This document shows, piece after piece, positions 8,349 through 16,358 of a stretch of 64,000 nucleotides of DNA; the stretch's first letter is position 1, and each line of letters starts with the position of its first letter. Both the position numbers and the translations under genes were made by a program. The notes beneath the pieces were generated by a model. That model worked only from the letters and a program-made list of their open reading frames with translations, ran no database searches and was not told where the DNA came from. Source of the stretch: JALYUM01 sp036688685 (GTDB lineage: Bacteria; Pseudomonadota; Gammaproteobacteria; Burkholderiales; Burkholderiaceae_D); contig NZ_JAQQPS010000009.1 of NCBI RefSeq assembly GCF_036688685.1, positions 124,001 to 188,000 of the forward strand, written 5' to 3'.

Positions 8349-9025
8349 ACACTCTGCAGCACCGCGTCCTTGTCGATCCAGTAGTTGAATTGCCCGAAGG
8401 TCGGCAGGGCATCGATGGTGCGCTCCGGGTAGAAATCCTCCAGCATCTGGCGGTAGGCCGCGCGTCGTGAAAAGGCGTCGTGGGTCGATGCATAGCGCGT
8501 CACTGCCATCCGAAACGTGCTGCGCACATCCGGTTCGGCCTGCGCGCTGCGGCGGCTTGGCGGTCGCCTGGTTCCAGTCGCCGCAATATCTTCCGGCCAT
8601 AGCGCATCGGCGCTCTGGCCACCTTCCCAATAACGCCGCAAATAACGGTGCACCGTCGCGCCCGACAGGCCGTTGGCAGCGGCCACGTCAGCCACCAGCC
8701 GGCGCCGTTCCTGTGCATTGAACACGGCCGTGCTGCTGGACATCAGCGACGCGATGACGCCGCTGGCGCGCTGGCGTGCGGCCAGTTGCGCCAGCGTGGG
8801 CGCCGCTGTGGGCGCTTTGGCCGCGTACGGGTCGAGCAGCAGCAGACGCGCGCGCCGGTTCTGGACATCGGCCTCCAGCAGGCGCAGCGGGGTGAGTGTC
8901 GGCCACGCGCCGGCCACGCCGAGCGCGAACGTGAACGTCATGGTCTGGCCCGGATCGATCCACAGGATGCGCACGGCGCGCGACGACGGTCCCGCGTACA
9001 GCAGAACATCATTTCGAATCAGCAT
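8345..9025 (-). CDS. Truncated TnsB-like (Tn7/Mu-family) transposase: DNA-binding part only
   Basis: From ATG 9025, preceded by GAGG, this encodes 226 residues; a longer frame to 9103 has no better start. It parallels the N-terminal half of Tn7 TnsB. An N-terminal strand-rich region (MLIRNDVLLY...RILWIDPGQ, residues 1-35) is followed by a helix-turn-helix, LVADVAAANGLSGATVHRYLRRYW (110-133), with GQSADALWP, matching TnsB's LLRRYWxRGQTxxAL. A second helical domain (170-217) ends in LPTFGQFNYWIDKD. The DDE integrase core that should follow is absent: a stop comes nine residues later, where the convergent reductase ends. It is either a decayed transposon remnant or a repurposed DNA-binding protein. 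The frame is intact and composition resembles the neighbours. Confidence 0.7.
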   Translation of the reverse strand: MLIRNDVLLYAGPSSRAVRILWIDPGQTMTFTFALGVAGAWPTLTPLRLLEADVQNRRARLLLLDPYAAKAPTAAPTLAQLAARQRASGVIASLMSSSTAVFNAQERRRLVADVAAANGLSGATVHRYLRRYWEGGQSADALWPEDIAATGTRRPPSRRSAQAEPDVRSTFRMAVTRYASTHDAFSRRAAYRQMLEDFYPERTIDALPTFGQFNYWIDKDAVLQSV

Positions 9026-9086
9026 CAGAGGGCCTCGCTTCACTGCTTGTAGATCAAGCCTTCCACCATGCAAATTCCGCGCCACC

Positions 9087-9112
9087 CCGGCGCAATGCCG
9101 CATTGGCGCCGG
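9087..9112. repeat. Strong imperfect hairpin between divergent genes
   Basis: The arms CCGGCGCAATG and CATTGGCGCCGG flank a 3-nt loop and pair over 11 bp with one bulged base. It lies between the TnsB-like gene (- strand) and the potassium channel gene (+ strand). There is no T-tract on either side, so an operator or mRNA leader structure is as likely as a terminator. Confidence 0.4.
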
Positions 9113-9183
9113 ATGGGCGCTACCGGTGCATTTCCGTCCATGGCCCGCCCCAACAGTGAGCGTGCTGTGCTACATTCCACGCC

Positions 9184-10101
9184 ATGCAAAAACGCCCATC
9201 GCAGGGATCCCTGCCATCTGCCAGCACGGCGGAAGCCCACCCCTACACGCCGCGCGCGCCGTCGTCCTACGGCGAGCCGCCGCCGGGACTGCGCCGCCAC
9301 ATTTACCGCATCGTGTTCGAAGCCGACACGCCGGCCGGGCGCCGCTTCGATATCCTGCTGGTGATCCTGATCGTCATGAGCATCATCGTGGTCATTATCG
9401 ACAGTGTGCCGTCCATCCGCGGCCAGTACGAAGCCACCACCCATGTGCTCGAGTGGGCGTTCACCGTGCTGTTCACGCTGGAATACCTGGCGCGCCTGAT
9501 TTGCGTGGCGCGGCCGGCGCGCTATGCCACCGGTTTTTTCGGCGTCATCGACCTGCTGTCCGTGCTGCCGACGTATTTGTCGCTGTTCGTGCCCGGCGCC
9601 GCCGGCTTCCTGAATATCCGCATCCTGCGCCTGCTGCGCGTGTTCCGCATTTTCAAATTGGCCCTGTACATCGAGGAATACACGCGCCTGGGCGAAGCGC
9701 TCAAGGCCAGCGGCCGCAAGATCCTGGTGTTCTTGTCGGTGGTGCTGATGGCGGTGCTGATCCTGGGCACCGCCATGTATGTCGTCGAGGGACCTGAGCA
9801 CGGCTACACCAGCATTCCGATGGCCATGTACTGGGCGGTAGTGACGATGACCACCGTCGGCTACGGCGACATCACGCCGGGTACCAACCTGGGCAAGATG
9901 CTGGCGTCCTTCATGATGCTGCTGGGCTGGGGCATCCTGGCGGTCCCGACCGGAATCGTGACGGCCGAGATGACTTCGCAGCATTTCGCGCGCCGCTTGC
10001 GCGCCGCGGAAGCGGGCGATCGCACTTGTCCGGCCTGCACCAGCACCGGCCATCATGCCGATGCGAAATTCTGCAAGGATTGCGGCGTTGAATTTAAGTA
10101 A
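9184..10101 (+). CDS. Voltage-gated-type potassium channel with C-terminal zinc ribbon
   Basis: A 305-residue VIC-superfamily channel. Six membrane segments are visible. The S4-like helix NIRILRLLRVFRIFKL (about 142-158) has arginines every third residue, and the pore carries the selectivity filter TTVGYGD (about 222-228) before the final helix. After S6 comes a short basic linker and a CxxC...CxxC zinc ribbon (CPAC...CKDC, residues 281-302) at the extreme C-terminus. Kv-like bacterial channels conduct K+ across the inner membrane. The first 38 residues are polar, Pro-rich and probably cytosolic. The added metal-binding module suggests gating or assembly control, which is inference. Confidence 0.93.
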   Translation: MQKRPSQGSLPSASTAEAHPYTPRAPSSYGEPPPGLRRHIYRIVFEADTPAGRRFDILLVILIVMSIIVVIIDSVPSIRGQYEATTHVLEWAFTVLFTLEYLARLICVARPARYATGFFGVIDLLSVLPTYLSLFVPGAAGFLNIRILRLLRVFRIFKLALYIEEYTRLGEALKASGRKILVFLSVVLMAVLILGTAMYVVEGPEHGYTSIPMAMYWAVVTMTTVGYGDITPGTNLGKMLASFMMLLGWGILAVPTGIVTAEMTSQHFARRLRAAEAGDRTCPACTSTGHHADAKFCKDCGVEFK

Positions 10102-10148
10102 TTGATTTTGTTCACAATTATCGTTTGAGGAATAGCAAGGGTACACGT

Positions 10149-10162
10149 TTGATGCAAATCAA
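10149..10162. promoter_or_regulatory. Perfect FNR/ANR-type box upstream of the phasin gene
   Basis: The site reads TTGAT-GCAA-ATCAA, an exact match to the FNR consensus TTGATNNNNATCAA. It is centred 187 bp before the phasin start. A weak -10-like TAGCCT at 10184-10189 would place a transcript start near 10196, about 41 bp from the box centre, the class II activator position. The rest of the 10102-10341 intergenic region shows no other gene. Confidence 0.6.
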
Positions 10163-10341
10163 ACTCACTATGTTGTGCTGCTCTAGCCTACTACTTCGTT
10201 CCGGACGCCCGGCCAGCCCCGGCGGCGTGGCAGGTGTCCGGTCCTCCAGCGATGCAATGGCCAGGCGGCGGTGGCGCCACCTCTGTGATGGCCGGGCATT
10301 GAACCCATTCAAAATGCATGACTACTTTTCGAGGCACGCCC

Positions 10342-10980
10342 ATGTATCCATTTTCCCAAGCTGTCACACCTGCAGTTCGCAACCACCTGGAAGCCCAGAC
10401 GTCGTTCATGAACGACGTGTCGAAGTCGCTGTTCCGTTCATTCCAGCAAGTTTGTGAACTGAACATCCAGTTGGCCCAGACCATGCTCGAAGAAACCTCG
10501 CACGCTGGCCAGCAAATGCTCACGTCCGAACGCCAGACCGACGCCATCGCCGCTGCCGCTTCGCGCGCCCAGCCTGCCACCGACAAGCTGCGCGCGTATC
10601 AGCAGCATATTTCGCGTCTGGCCGCAGATGCCCAGGTAGACATTACCCGCGTCACCGAAGATCATGTGCAAAAAACCGCACAGACCGCACGTGCGCTGGC
10701 CGACGAGGTGGCCCGGGCCGCTTCCGAAGAAACCGAACGTGGCATGCGCAAGCAGGAAGAAACCATGCGTCAGTTTTCCGATCCATTCAGCACCAGTGGC
10801 AGCCGTGGCCAGGACAACCAGATGGGCTCACGCGGCAATGCCAGCAGCGCCGGCAGCGCCACGCTGCAAAGCGGGTCGTCGGGTTCCAGCCAGGCCAGCG
10901 CCAGCGATTCGGCCCGCCAGAACACCGCCGCGTCACCGCAGCCTGCAGCACGCCCGAGCAGCCCAAGCCGTCCTTCCTGA
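10342..10980 (+). CDS. Phasin family protein (polyhydroxyalkanoate granule-associated)
   Basis: Phasins coat PHA granules and control their size and number. The start at ATG 10342 (MYPFSQAVTPAVRNHLEAQ) is preferred over ATG 10318 because GAGG sits upstream and phasins of this group begin this way. Residues 1-140 are amphipathic helix (FMNDVSKSLFRSFQQVCELNIQLAQTMLEE), as in the Phasin_2 family. The last 60-70 residues are low-complexity Ser/Gly/Gln/Ala, likely disordered. No pha synthesis gene is nearby. It is preceded by an FNR-type box and followed by a clear intrinsic terminator. Confidence 0.88.
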   Translation: MYPFSQAVTPAVRNHLEAQTSFMNDVSKSLFRSFQQVCELNIQLAQTMLEETSHAGQQMLTSERQTDAIAAAASRAQPATDKLRAYQQHISRLAADAQVDITRVTEDHVQKTAQTARALADEVARAASEETERGMRKQEETMRQFSDPFSTSGSRGQDNQMGSRGNASSAGSATLQSGSSGSSQASASDSARQNTAASPQPAARPSSPSRPS

Positions 10981-11004
10981 TACACGATAATTGCTAGCCA
11001 AACA

Positions 11005-11030
11005 GGGGCCGCGTCAGCGGCCTCTTTTTT
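11005..11030 (+). terminator. Rho-independent terminator after the phasin gene
   Basis: Stem GGCCGC/GCGGCC, extended by a G-T and a G-C pair at the base, with loop GTCA and a run of six T residues at 11025-11030. It lies 25 bp past the phasin stop and abuts the stop of the convergent FHA gene. Confidence 0.85.
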
Positions 11031-11985
11031 ACTGCTTGTCGTCGTCGCGCCCGCGTTCCTGATCGATCTTGTCCTTCATTGCGTCGAGTTGGTCGATGTA
11101 GGCATCGACCGCGTGGTCCGGGCTGGCGCGCATCGATGGCGGCAGCACCACGCCCATGTACAGCTCGTCGGCCATGCGCCCGCTGCGCTGCACGTTGGCG
11201 ATCAGCGTCAGGCCGGACGCCACTACCGCAAACAGCACGCACAACCAGCGGAAGCGCACGCGCAGCTGCGGTTTCACGGTGGCGAGGTGAAAATAAACGA
11301 TGCCGGCGGCGAGGGCAATCAAGCCGTGCGAACCGTAGCGGGTCAGGGCTTCCAGCGCGAAGGCATAGGCGAGCACATTCGAGGCCGCCTCCCAGACCCC
11401 CAGTGCGGCGGCGCCGCTGCCGATGATGAAGATGTGGCGGCCCAGCCGCGCATGGCGCCCGAACAGGCGGTTGGCAAACGCCCACGCGCCGCCCCAGGCG
11501 ACCGCGCCGCCCACGCCCGCTGCGAGCGCCTGCAGGTACAAGGTCGGCTGGAAGGCGCGCGTATCGAACAGCCAGGTGACCACCAGCGCGACGATGGCCG
11601 CCAGCAGCATGCCAGCCATGCCGGGCAGTGCGCCTTCCCAGCCGTGCATGGTGCGGTCCAGCAGTTCGGCCGAGACCGGAAAGTCAGCCGCGCGCACGCG
11701 CAGGCTGGTGTGGCCGATGCGCACCACGGTGTCGCCGCTCAACGCCAGGCTGGGCAGGCGCTTGCCGTTTTTCACGACGCCATTTTTCGAGCCCAGGTCG
11801 TGCAGCACCAGTTTGTTGTGGCTGTCGAGGTCGACCAGGGCATGGCGCGGTGCGGCGTAATCGTCGTCGAGAATAAAATCGTTGTCGTAGGCGCGCCCGA
11901 TCCGGATCGGCAAGCTGTTCAGTTGATGGCGATGCAGCACGTCGCCATTCCTGGCCAGCGTTTCGATGAACCACGGGCCGTTCAT
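11029..11985 (-). CDS. FHA domain protein with multi-span membrane domain
   Basis: A 318-residue protein with an N-terminal forkhead-associated domain (residues 1-100) that would bind phosphothreonine peptides. The hallmark residues are present: IRIGR, PRHALVDL and LHDLGSKNGVVKNG. Residues about 120-280 form six or so hydrophobic segments, and a charged cytosolic tail follows (KDKIDQERGRDDDKQ). FHA fused to a polytopic membrane domain is uncommon. Its ATG overlaps the stop of the trypsin-like protease gene (ATGA), so the two are translationally coupled and probably work together. No Ser/Thr kinase is in the window to phosphorylate a partner. Confidence 0.88.
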   Translation of the reverse strand: MNGPWFIETLARNGDVLHRHQLNSLPIRIGRAYDNDFILDDDYAAPRHALVDLDSHNKLVLHDLGSKNGVVKNGKRLPSLALSGDTVVRIGHTSLRVRAADFPVSAELLDRTMHGWEGALPGMAGMLLAAIVALVVTWLFDTRAFQPTLYLQALAAGVGGAVAWGGAWAFANRLFGRHARLGRHIFIIGSGAAALGVWEAASNVLAYAFALEALTRYGSHGLIALAAGIVYFHLATVKPQLRVRFRWLCVLFAVVASGLTLIANVQRSGRMADELYMGVVLPPSMRASPDHAVDAYIDQLDAMKDKIDQERGRDDDKQ

Positions 11986-13385
11986 TTTGGCCCCCTTCGC
12001 CGGCCCAGCGAGGCCAGAAACGCGCGCGTCACGCGCACGCCGTTTTCATACGACACGCCGGACACATCGATGCGGCTTTGCAGGCTGGCGTGCGCGTCGT
12101 CGGTGCTGGCGGTGAGCAAAGTAAAATTGTAGAGACCGGGAAATTTGCGGAAGGCCCGCACGCAGGTCACGGCGCGTACCGGCAGGCTGGCGGTGTGGAC
12201 GAACTGCTCGGTGCAGGTGGGGCGGGTCAGGCGCACATCGCGCCGCCCGCCCATCCGGTCGACCCGGAACATGCCGCTGGCCAGCGTGGCGAAGCTTAGT
12301 GGCGGCATCGCAGGCGCGCGCAGGTATTGGTGCGACATCGAAACATGGCCGCTCTGCTGGTTGTCCGACACGTAAATGGCCGACTCCATCGCGCAACTGA
12401 TGGCGTCGATCATGAAGCTGACCTCCGCCTTCACGTTCGAGCGGCCCCAGCATCGCACCTGGTCGGAGTCGCGCACCGGGACCTGGTAGGGCCCCATATT
12501 CTTGAGCGACAAGGGCTTGTCCAGCAGGCGCTCGACCATGCCGCGCTGGTGCGCCAGCAATTGCTGCGCGATCAAGGGATTGAAGTCTGCCGGCACCGTG
12601 GTCTGCGCCGCTACCCGGCGCAGCAATTCCTGGCCGAACTTGATCGGCATCAGGAAGCTGACCAGTTCGCCATCGCGCCGTTTCGACACGTTCACGCCGG
12701 CCACCATGCCGCCCATCGTCACGCTGGGGCCGCCGCTCATGCCGGAGTTGATGGGGCCGGTGAACATCAACTGCTCATAAAAACTGCGCGTGATGATGCC
12801 GTTGTAGGCGCCTTCCGAAATCGCGAAGCCGAGGTCGAGCGGATTGCCCAGCGAGTAGAGATACTGGCCTTGCGTGAGTTTGGTCGGCTTGTCGGGCAAC
12901 TTGAAAAAGCCGGTGCCGTTGCGGTCGACCCGCACCACGGCCAGGTCGTGCAACACGTCCACCGCCAGCAGCGTGATGGGGCCGGTCTTGCCGTCGGTAT
13001 CGATGTATTCGCCCGCGTAGATGGCCGGGTCGAGCGCCATCTGCGACACCACGTGATAATTGGTCAGCACCAGGTTGCCGGTGCCGATCAGGAAGCCGGA
13101 GCCGACGCTCGACTGGCTGCGCCCGTTTTTGAGCAGCATGCGGATCTGCAGCAGGTCGCCCTTGGCCGATGCGTACAGTTTCTGGGCGGTGGACGAGGGT
13201 GGGGGCAGCGCGGCCTGCTCATCGGTTTCGCCGGGGCCGGGTGCGGCGGGTGTGGTGGCGGGCGGCGCGCTGGGTGGCGTGACCATCGGCGGGGTGGCGC
13301 GTGCAGGCGCCGTGGTTTGTGCCGCGGCGGCCCACGCGCTGGTGCTCAGGCAAAACAGGAAGAGGGCGGACAGTAAGCGTTGCAT
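11982..13385 (-). CDS. Secreted trypsin-like serine protease (HtrA/DegP-like core) with novel C-terminal domain
   Basis: From ATG 13385 (a TTG 12 nt upstream is less likely) this encodes 467 residues. A signal peptide (MQRLLSALFLFCLSTSAWA) is followed by a Pro/Ala/Thr-rich linker and a chymotrypsin-fold domain. The triad is visible: His111 (LTNYHVV), Asp147 (LHDLAVVRV) and Ser217 (NSGMSGGPS). No PDZ domain follows. Instead a C-terminal region of about 200 residues contains several Cys and no motif I recognise. A periplasmic protease is likely. It overlaps the membrane FHA gene downstream by 4 bp. Confidence 0.88.
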   Translation of the reverse strand: MQRLLSALFLFCLSTSAWAAAAQTTAPARATPPMVTPPSAPPATTPAAPGPGETDEQAALPPPSSTAQKLYASAKGDLLQIRMLLKNGRSQSSVGSGFLIGTGNLVLTNYHVVSQMALDPAIYAGEYIDTDGKTGPITLLAVDVLHDLAVVRVDRNGTGFFKLPDKPTKLTQGQYLYSLGNPLDLGFAISEGAYNGIITRSFYEQLMFTGPINSGMSGGPSVTMGGMVAGVNVSKRRDGELVSFLMPIKFGQELLRRVAAQTTVPADFNPLIAQQLLAHQRGMVERLLDKPLSLKNMGPYQVPVRDSDQVRCWGRSNVKAEVSFMIDAISCAMESAIYVSDNQQSGHVSMSHQYLRAPAMPPLSFATLASGMFRVDRMGGRRDVRLTRPTCTEQFVHTASLPVRAVTCVRAFRKFPGLYNFTLLTASTDDAHASLQSRIDVSGVSYENGVRVTRAFLASLGRRRGPK

Positions 13386-13506
13386 GCAAACGATCAAAAG
13401 GTGGATCGCTCTATCTTGCCACTACTCGGATGCAAGCGTCGGTTTTGCCGCGCTTACCTCTAAAAATGATCTGACTTCGCCAGGCATTTTTAGCACGAGC
13501 AGTTCC

Positions 13507-13534
13507 AAACAAAAGTAGGTTTTTACTTTTGTTT
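13507..13534 (-). terminator. AT-rich hairpin after ribA, probable terminator
   Basis: Perfect 11-bp inverted repeat, arms AAACAAAAGTA and TACTTTTGTTT, six-base loop. It begins 6 nt beyond the ribA stop on the - strand. The distal arm itself is T-rich as transcribed, so it can serve as an intrinsic terminator, though no separate T-tract follows. Confidence 0.5.
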
Positions 13535-13539
13535 GATCG

Positions 13540-14208
13540 TTACAACTCGCCGTCTTCGGCCACAACCAGGGCAGGCGGGGTCATCAAGTGGCCCAGCTTG
13601 GCCTGCTTGGTATCGAGGTAGTCGGTATTGAAGGCATTCCGGTTGACCAGCAGCGGCACCCGTTCGGTGACGCTGATGCCCAGGCGCGTCATGGCGTCGA
13701 TCTTGCGCGGGTTGTTGGTCATCAGGCGCAACTGGTCGACGCCGAACTGCGCCAGCATCGGTTTGCACAGTTCATAGTTGCGCGCGTCGGCGTGGAAGCC
13801 CAGCTGCAAATTGGCTTCGACGGTGTCGGCGCCGGCTTCCTGCAAACGGTAGGCGCGCATTTTATTGACCAGGCCAATGCCGCGCCCTTCCTGGCGCAGG
13901 TAGAGCAGCACGCCGCGGCCTTCGGTGGCGATGCGTTTCAAGGCGCCTTCGAGCTGCGCGCCGCAATCGCAGCGCTGCGAAAACAGCACATCGCCGGTCA
14001 GGCATTCCGAGTGCACGCGCGCCAGTACTGGTTCACCGTCGCCAATGTCGCCCAATACCATCGCCAGGTGTTCCTTGCCGGTCGCGTGCTCGACAAAGGC
14101 GTGCAAGGTGAACTGCGCCCACGGCGTGGGCAGGGCGCACGAGGTGACGTAGTCAACCAGTTGATCGATCGGATTGGTGGCGGTGACAGATGTTGGTGTA
14201 GCGGGCAT
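13540..14208 (-). CDS. ribA: GTP cyclohydrolase II
   Basis: RibA opens the imidazole ring of GTP to give the first riboflavin precursor. The 222-residue protein has the zinc site as Cys-x10-Cys-x-Cys ([16 protein letters not shown]), the catalytic segment [14 protein letters not shown] and the C-terminal [12 protein letters not shown] typical of stand-alone RibA. Length fits the family (about 195-225). It is monocistronic here; no FMN riboswitch was seen in the short upstream gap. Confidence 0.97.
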   Translation of the reverse strand: MPATPTSVTATNPIDQLVDYVTSCALPTPWAQFTLHAFVEHATGKEHLAMVLGDIGDGEPVLARVHSECLTGDVLFSQRCDCGAQLEGALKRIATEGRGVLLYLRQEGRGIGLVNKMRAYRLQEAGADTVEANLQLGFHADARNYELCKPMLAQFGVDQLRLMTNNPRKIDAMTRLGISVTERVPLLVNRNAFNTDYLDTKQAKLGHLMTPPALVVAEDGEL

Positions 14209-14254
14209 GACGGTGTTCTCGGTATGTTTACTAGGCTCAAGTGTAAACGAATTC

Positions 14255-14300
14255 GACCTGCCCCGTGCCAGTCGGGGCAGGTCGGCGCCTGACCAGGCGC
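14255..14300 (-). terminator. Tandem hairpins after the pirin gene
   Basis: Two perfect stem-loops lie between the pirin stop (14304) and ribA. GCGCCT/AGGCGC with loop GACC is at 14285-14300, and GACCTGCCCC/GGGGCAGGTC with a 9-nt loop is at 14255-14283. There is no strong T-run, so termination or mRNA 3'-end protection are both possible. Confidence 0.5.
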
Positions 14301-14303
14301 TTA

Positions 14304-15005
14304 TCAGGCCGGCAGATCGAAGACCAGCACTTCGGCGGCCTCGGCGCCATTGAGCGTGATCGCCGTTTCACCGCGCAGCTTCAAGGCGTCGCCGCCGCCC
14401 AGCGCCTGTCCATTCACGGTCACCCGCCCGCGAATCACGTGCACGTAGCCAAGGCGACCCGGCGCCATTGCATGCGTCACGTTATCGGCGCCATTCAAAA
14501 TGGTGGCGTAGATCGCTGCATCCTGGTGTATCAGCACCGAACCGTCACGACCGTCGTTTGACGCCACCACGCGCAGCTTGCCTTGCTTGTCCTCGGGCGC
14601 GAAGCGTTTTTCTTCGTAGCTCGGCGCGATGCCGGTCACATTCGGCTGGATCCAGATTTGCAGGAAGTGCACCTGCGCGCTGGTCGAACCGTTGAACTCG
14701 CTGTGCCGGACGCCGCTGCCCGCGCTCATGCGCTGGACGTCGCCGTAGTGCAGCACCGAACCGGTGCCCATGCTGTCCTTGTGTTCCAGCGCGCCGTCCA
14801 GCACGTACGAAATGATTTCCATGTCGCGGTGGCCGTGGGTGCCGAAACCCTGGCCTGCCGCCACGCGGTCTTCGTTGATCACCAGCAGCGGGCCGAAGCC
14901 GACATGTTCCGGATCGTGGTAGCTGCCGAACGAGAAGGTATGTTTCGATTGCAGCCAGCCATGGTTGGCATTGCCGCGATGTTCACTTTTACGAATTTCC
15001 AGCAT
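14304..15005 (-). CDS. Pirin family protein (quercetinase-like bicupin)
   Basis: The ATG at 15005 is preceded by GGAG at 7-nt spacing and chosen over ATG 15038, giving 233 residues. Two cupin domains are present. The N-terminal one carries the metal ligands of pirins: [16 protein letters not shown] supplies two His, and the segment [10 protein letters not shown] supplies another His. Bacterial pirins such as YhhW have quercetin 2,3-dioxygenase activity in vitro; the physiological role here is unknown. It stands alone, divergent from the glyoxalase-fold gene. Confidence 0.93.
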   Translation of the reverse strand: MLEIRKSEHRGNANHGWLQSKHTFSFGSYHDPEHVGFGPLLVINEDRVAAGQGFGTHGHRDMEIISYVLDGALEHKDSMGTGSVLHYGDVQRMSAGSGVRHSEFNGSTSAQVHFLQIWIQPNVTGIAPSYEEKRFAPEDKQGKLRVVASNDGRDGSVLIHQDAAIYATILNGADNVTHAMAPGRLGYVHVIRGRVTVNGQALGGGDALKLRGETAITLNGAEAAEVLVFDLPA

Positions 15006-15149
15006 GATAAAGCTCCATTTTCTGTGCGTGATATGCAATCATTTCGAAGCGGGGCTTGCATACTTCCCCTTGAATGAAATGGAGTATAGACGCGCCCAGC
15101 GGAATCTTAAAACGAGTTGTTTTCGCCCATATCATCGAAAAAATCGATC

Positions 15150-15512
15150 ATGAAAATATCCCCTGCCGTACCGATCCTGCGCATCTTTGACGAAGCCAAA
15201 GCGCGTGAATTCTATGTCGACTTTTTGGGGTTCACCATCGACTGGGAACACCGCTTCGAGCCATCGCTGCCGCTGTACATGCAGATCCGGCGCGGCGAGC
15301 TGATGTTGCACCTGAGCGGGCATCACGGCGATGCCACCCCTGGTTCGGCGCTGTTCGTACGCATCGCCGGCATTGCCGAACTGCAGGCGGAACTGACTGC
15401 CAAACAATATGGCTACGCGCGCCCCGGCCTGGTCGAGCAGGACTGGGGCACGACGATGGAAGTGGCTGACCCGTTCGGTAACCGGCTGCGGTTTTGCCAG
15501 AACCAGGACTGA
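15150..15512 (+). CDS. Glyoxalase/bleomycin-resistance superfamily protein
   Basis: ATG 15150 gives 120 residues (an upstream start at 15117 lacks an RBS). The beta-alpha-beta-beta-beta units of the VOC fold are visible: PILRIFDEAKAREFYVDFLGFTIDWEHRFEP, then LYMQIRRGELMLHLSGHHGD, and the C-terminal MEVADPFGNRLRFCQ. This arrangement resembles the small bleomycin-binding (Ble-like) proteins rather than glyoxalase I. Substrate is unknown. It faces DUF3820 convergently with only 4 bp between stops. Confidence 0.88.
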   Translation: MKISPAVPILRIFDEAKAREFYVDFLGFTIDWEHRFEPSLPLYMQIRRGELMLHLSGHHGDATPGSALFVRIAGIAELQAELTAKQYGYARPGLVEQDWGTTMEVADPFGNRLRFCQNQD

Positions 15513-15516
15513 GCGC

Positions 15517-15747
15517 TCAGGCCGGCCAGCGCGACCGACTGGTGCGCAGCGGATCGAGCAGGCTGCGCAAATCGTTGTGGTCGAGCTCGTACATCAGGTT
15601 CAGCAACTGGCCCAGTTCGCCCTTGGGAAAGCCTTCGCGCGCGAACCAGCCGAGGTAGTGGCCGGGCAGGTCGGCTATTTTGCGGCCCTTGTATTTTCCG
15701 TAGGGCATATCGAGCGTGAGCAGGCGGGTAAGGTCTTCAGGTTTCAT
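15517..15747 (-). CDS. DUF3820 family small protein
   Basis: A 76-residue protein with the conserved DUF3820 core MPYGKYKGRKIADLPGHYLGWFAREGFPKGELGQLLNLMYELDHN. The Pfam name for this family refers to a putative quorum-sensing-regulated virulence factor; the molecular function is not known. There is no signal peptide or membrane segment. Confidence 0.88.
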   Translation of the reverse strand: MKPEDLTRLLTLDMPYGKYKGRKIADLPGHYLGWFAREGFPKGELGQLLNLMYELDHNDLRSLLDPLRTSRSRWPA

Positions 15748-15821
15748 CGTGGCGCTACTTTAGCAAAAAGCGGAAGGGAGGTAGCATGGTGACATTGGAA
15801 AGCCTGAAATACGGAGTAACC

Positions 15822-16241
15822 ATGCAAACCGAATTCGACCTTGACCGCTTCGTGACCGCGCAGGATCCTGTTTATCAAACGGTGCTCGAGGAATTGCGGC
15901 ACGGCCGCAAACGCAGCCACTGGATGTGGTTCATTTTCCCGCAAATCGCCGGCCTCGGCCACAGCGAGATGGCGCAGCGCTACGCCATTGCGTCGGACGA
16001 CGAAGCGGCCGCCTACCTGGCGCACCCGGTGCTGGGCGCGCGCCTGCGCGAGTGCGCGGGCCTGGTGGCCAAGCATGCCGACCTGCCGATCGGCGCGATT
16101 TTCCATGCGCCGGACGACCTCAAATTCCATTCGTCGATGACGCTTTTTGCCGATGTCGCGCCGGACGAAGCGGTGTTCCAGGCCTGCCTCGACAGCTTTT
16201 TTGAGGGCCTGTCGGACAGCGCCACGCTTGCGAAGATCTAG
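15822..16241 (+). CDS. DUF1810 family protein
   Basis: ATG 15822 has GGAG about 7 nt upstream and gives a 139-residue protein; the frame extends to 15786 without a good start. It contains the DUF1810 signature FVTAQDPVYQTVLEELRHGRKRSHWMWFIFPQIAGLG at the N-terminus and FHSSMTLFADVAP near the end. The fold is helical and the function is not established. It stands alone before the NYN-domain gene. Confidence 0.9.
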   Translation: MQTEFDLDRFVTAQDPVYQTVLEELRHGRKRSHWMWFIFPQIAGLGHSEMAQRYAIASDDEAAAYLAHPVLGARLRECAGLVAKHADLPIGAIFHAPDDLKFHSSMTLFADVAPDEAVFQACLDSFFEGLSDSATLAKI

Positions 16242-16247
16242 CGTAAT

Positions 16248-16275
16248 CCGACAAAATAATCTTGTTGCGTATAAT
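16248..16275 (+). promoter_or_regulatory. Candidate sigma-70 promoter for the NYN-LOTUS gene
   Basis: A perfect -10 TATAAT at 16270-16275 lies 16 bp after a CCGACA (-35, 4 of 6 matches) at 16248-16253. The transcript would start near 16282, leaving a leader of about 75 nt before the ATG at 16359. Confidence 0.55.
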
Positions 16276-16358
16276 TGAAGGATTGCTTACCCGATTTGTG
16301 TCGATTTCCAGGCGCGTAAGCAGTCGCCAGCCCACCCAACAATAGAAAATCATTATTT

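Noticed and set aside
8345..10101. An intact Tn7-like transposon around the TnsB-like gene
   Set aside because: No tnsA/tnsC/tnsD, no catalytic domain and no terminal repeats could be found on either side; neighbours are ordinary genes.
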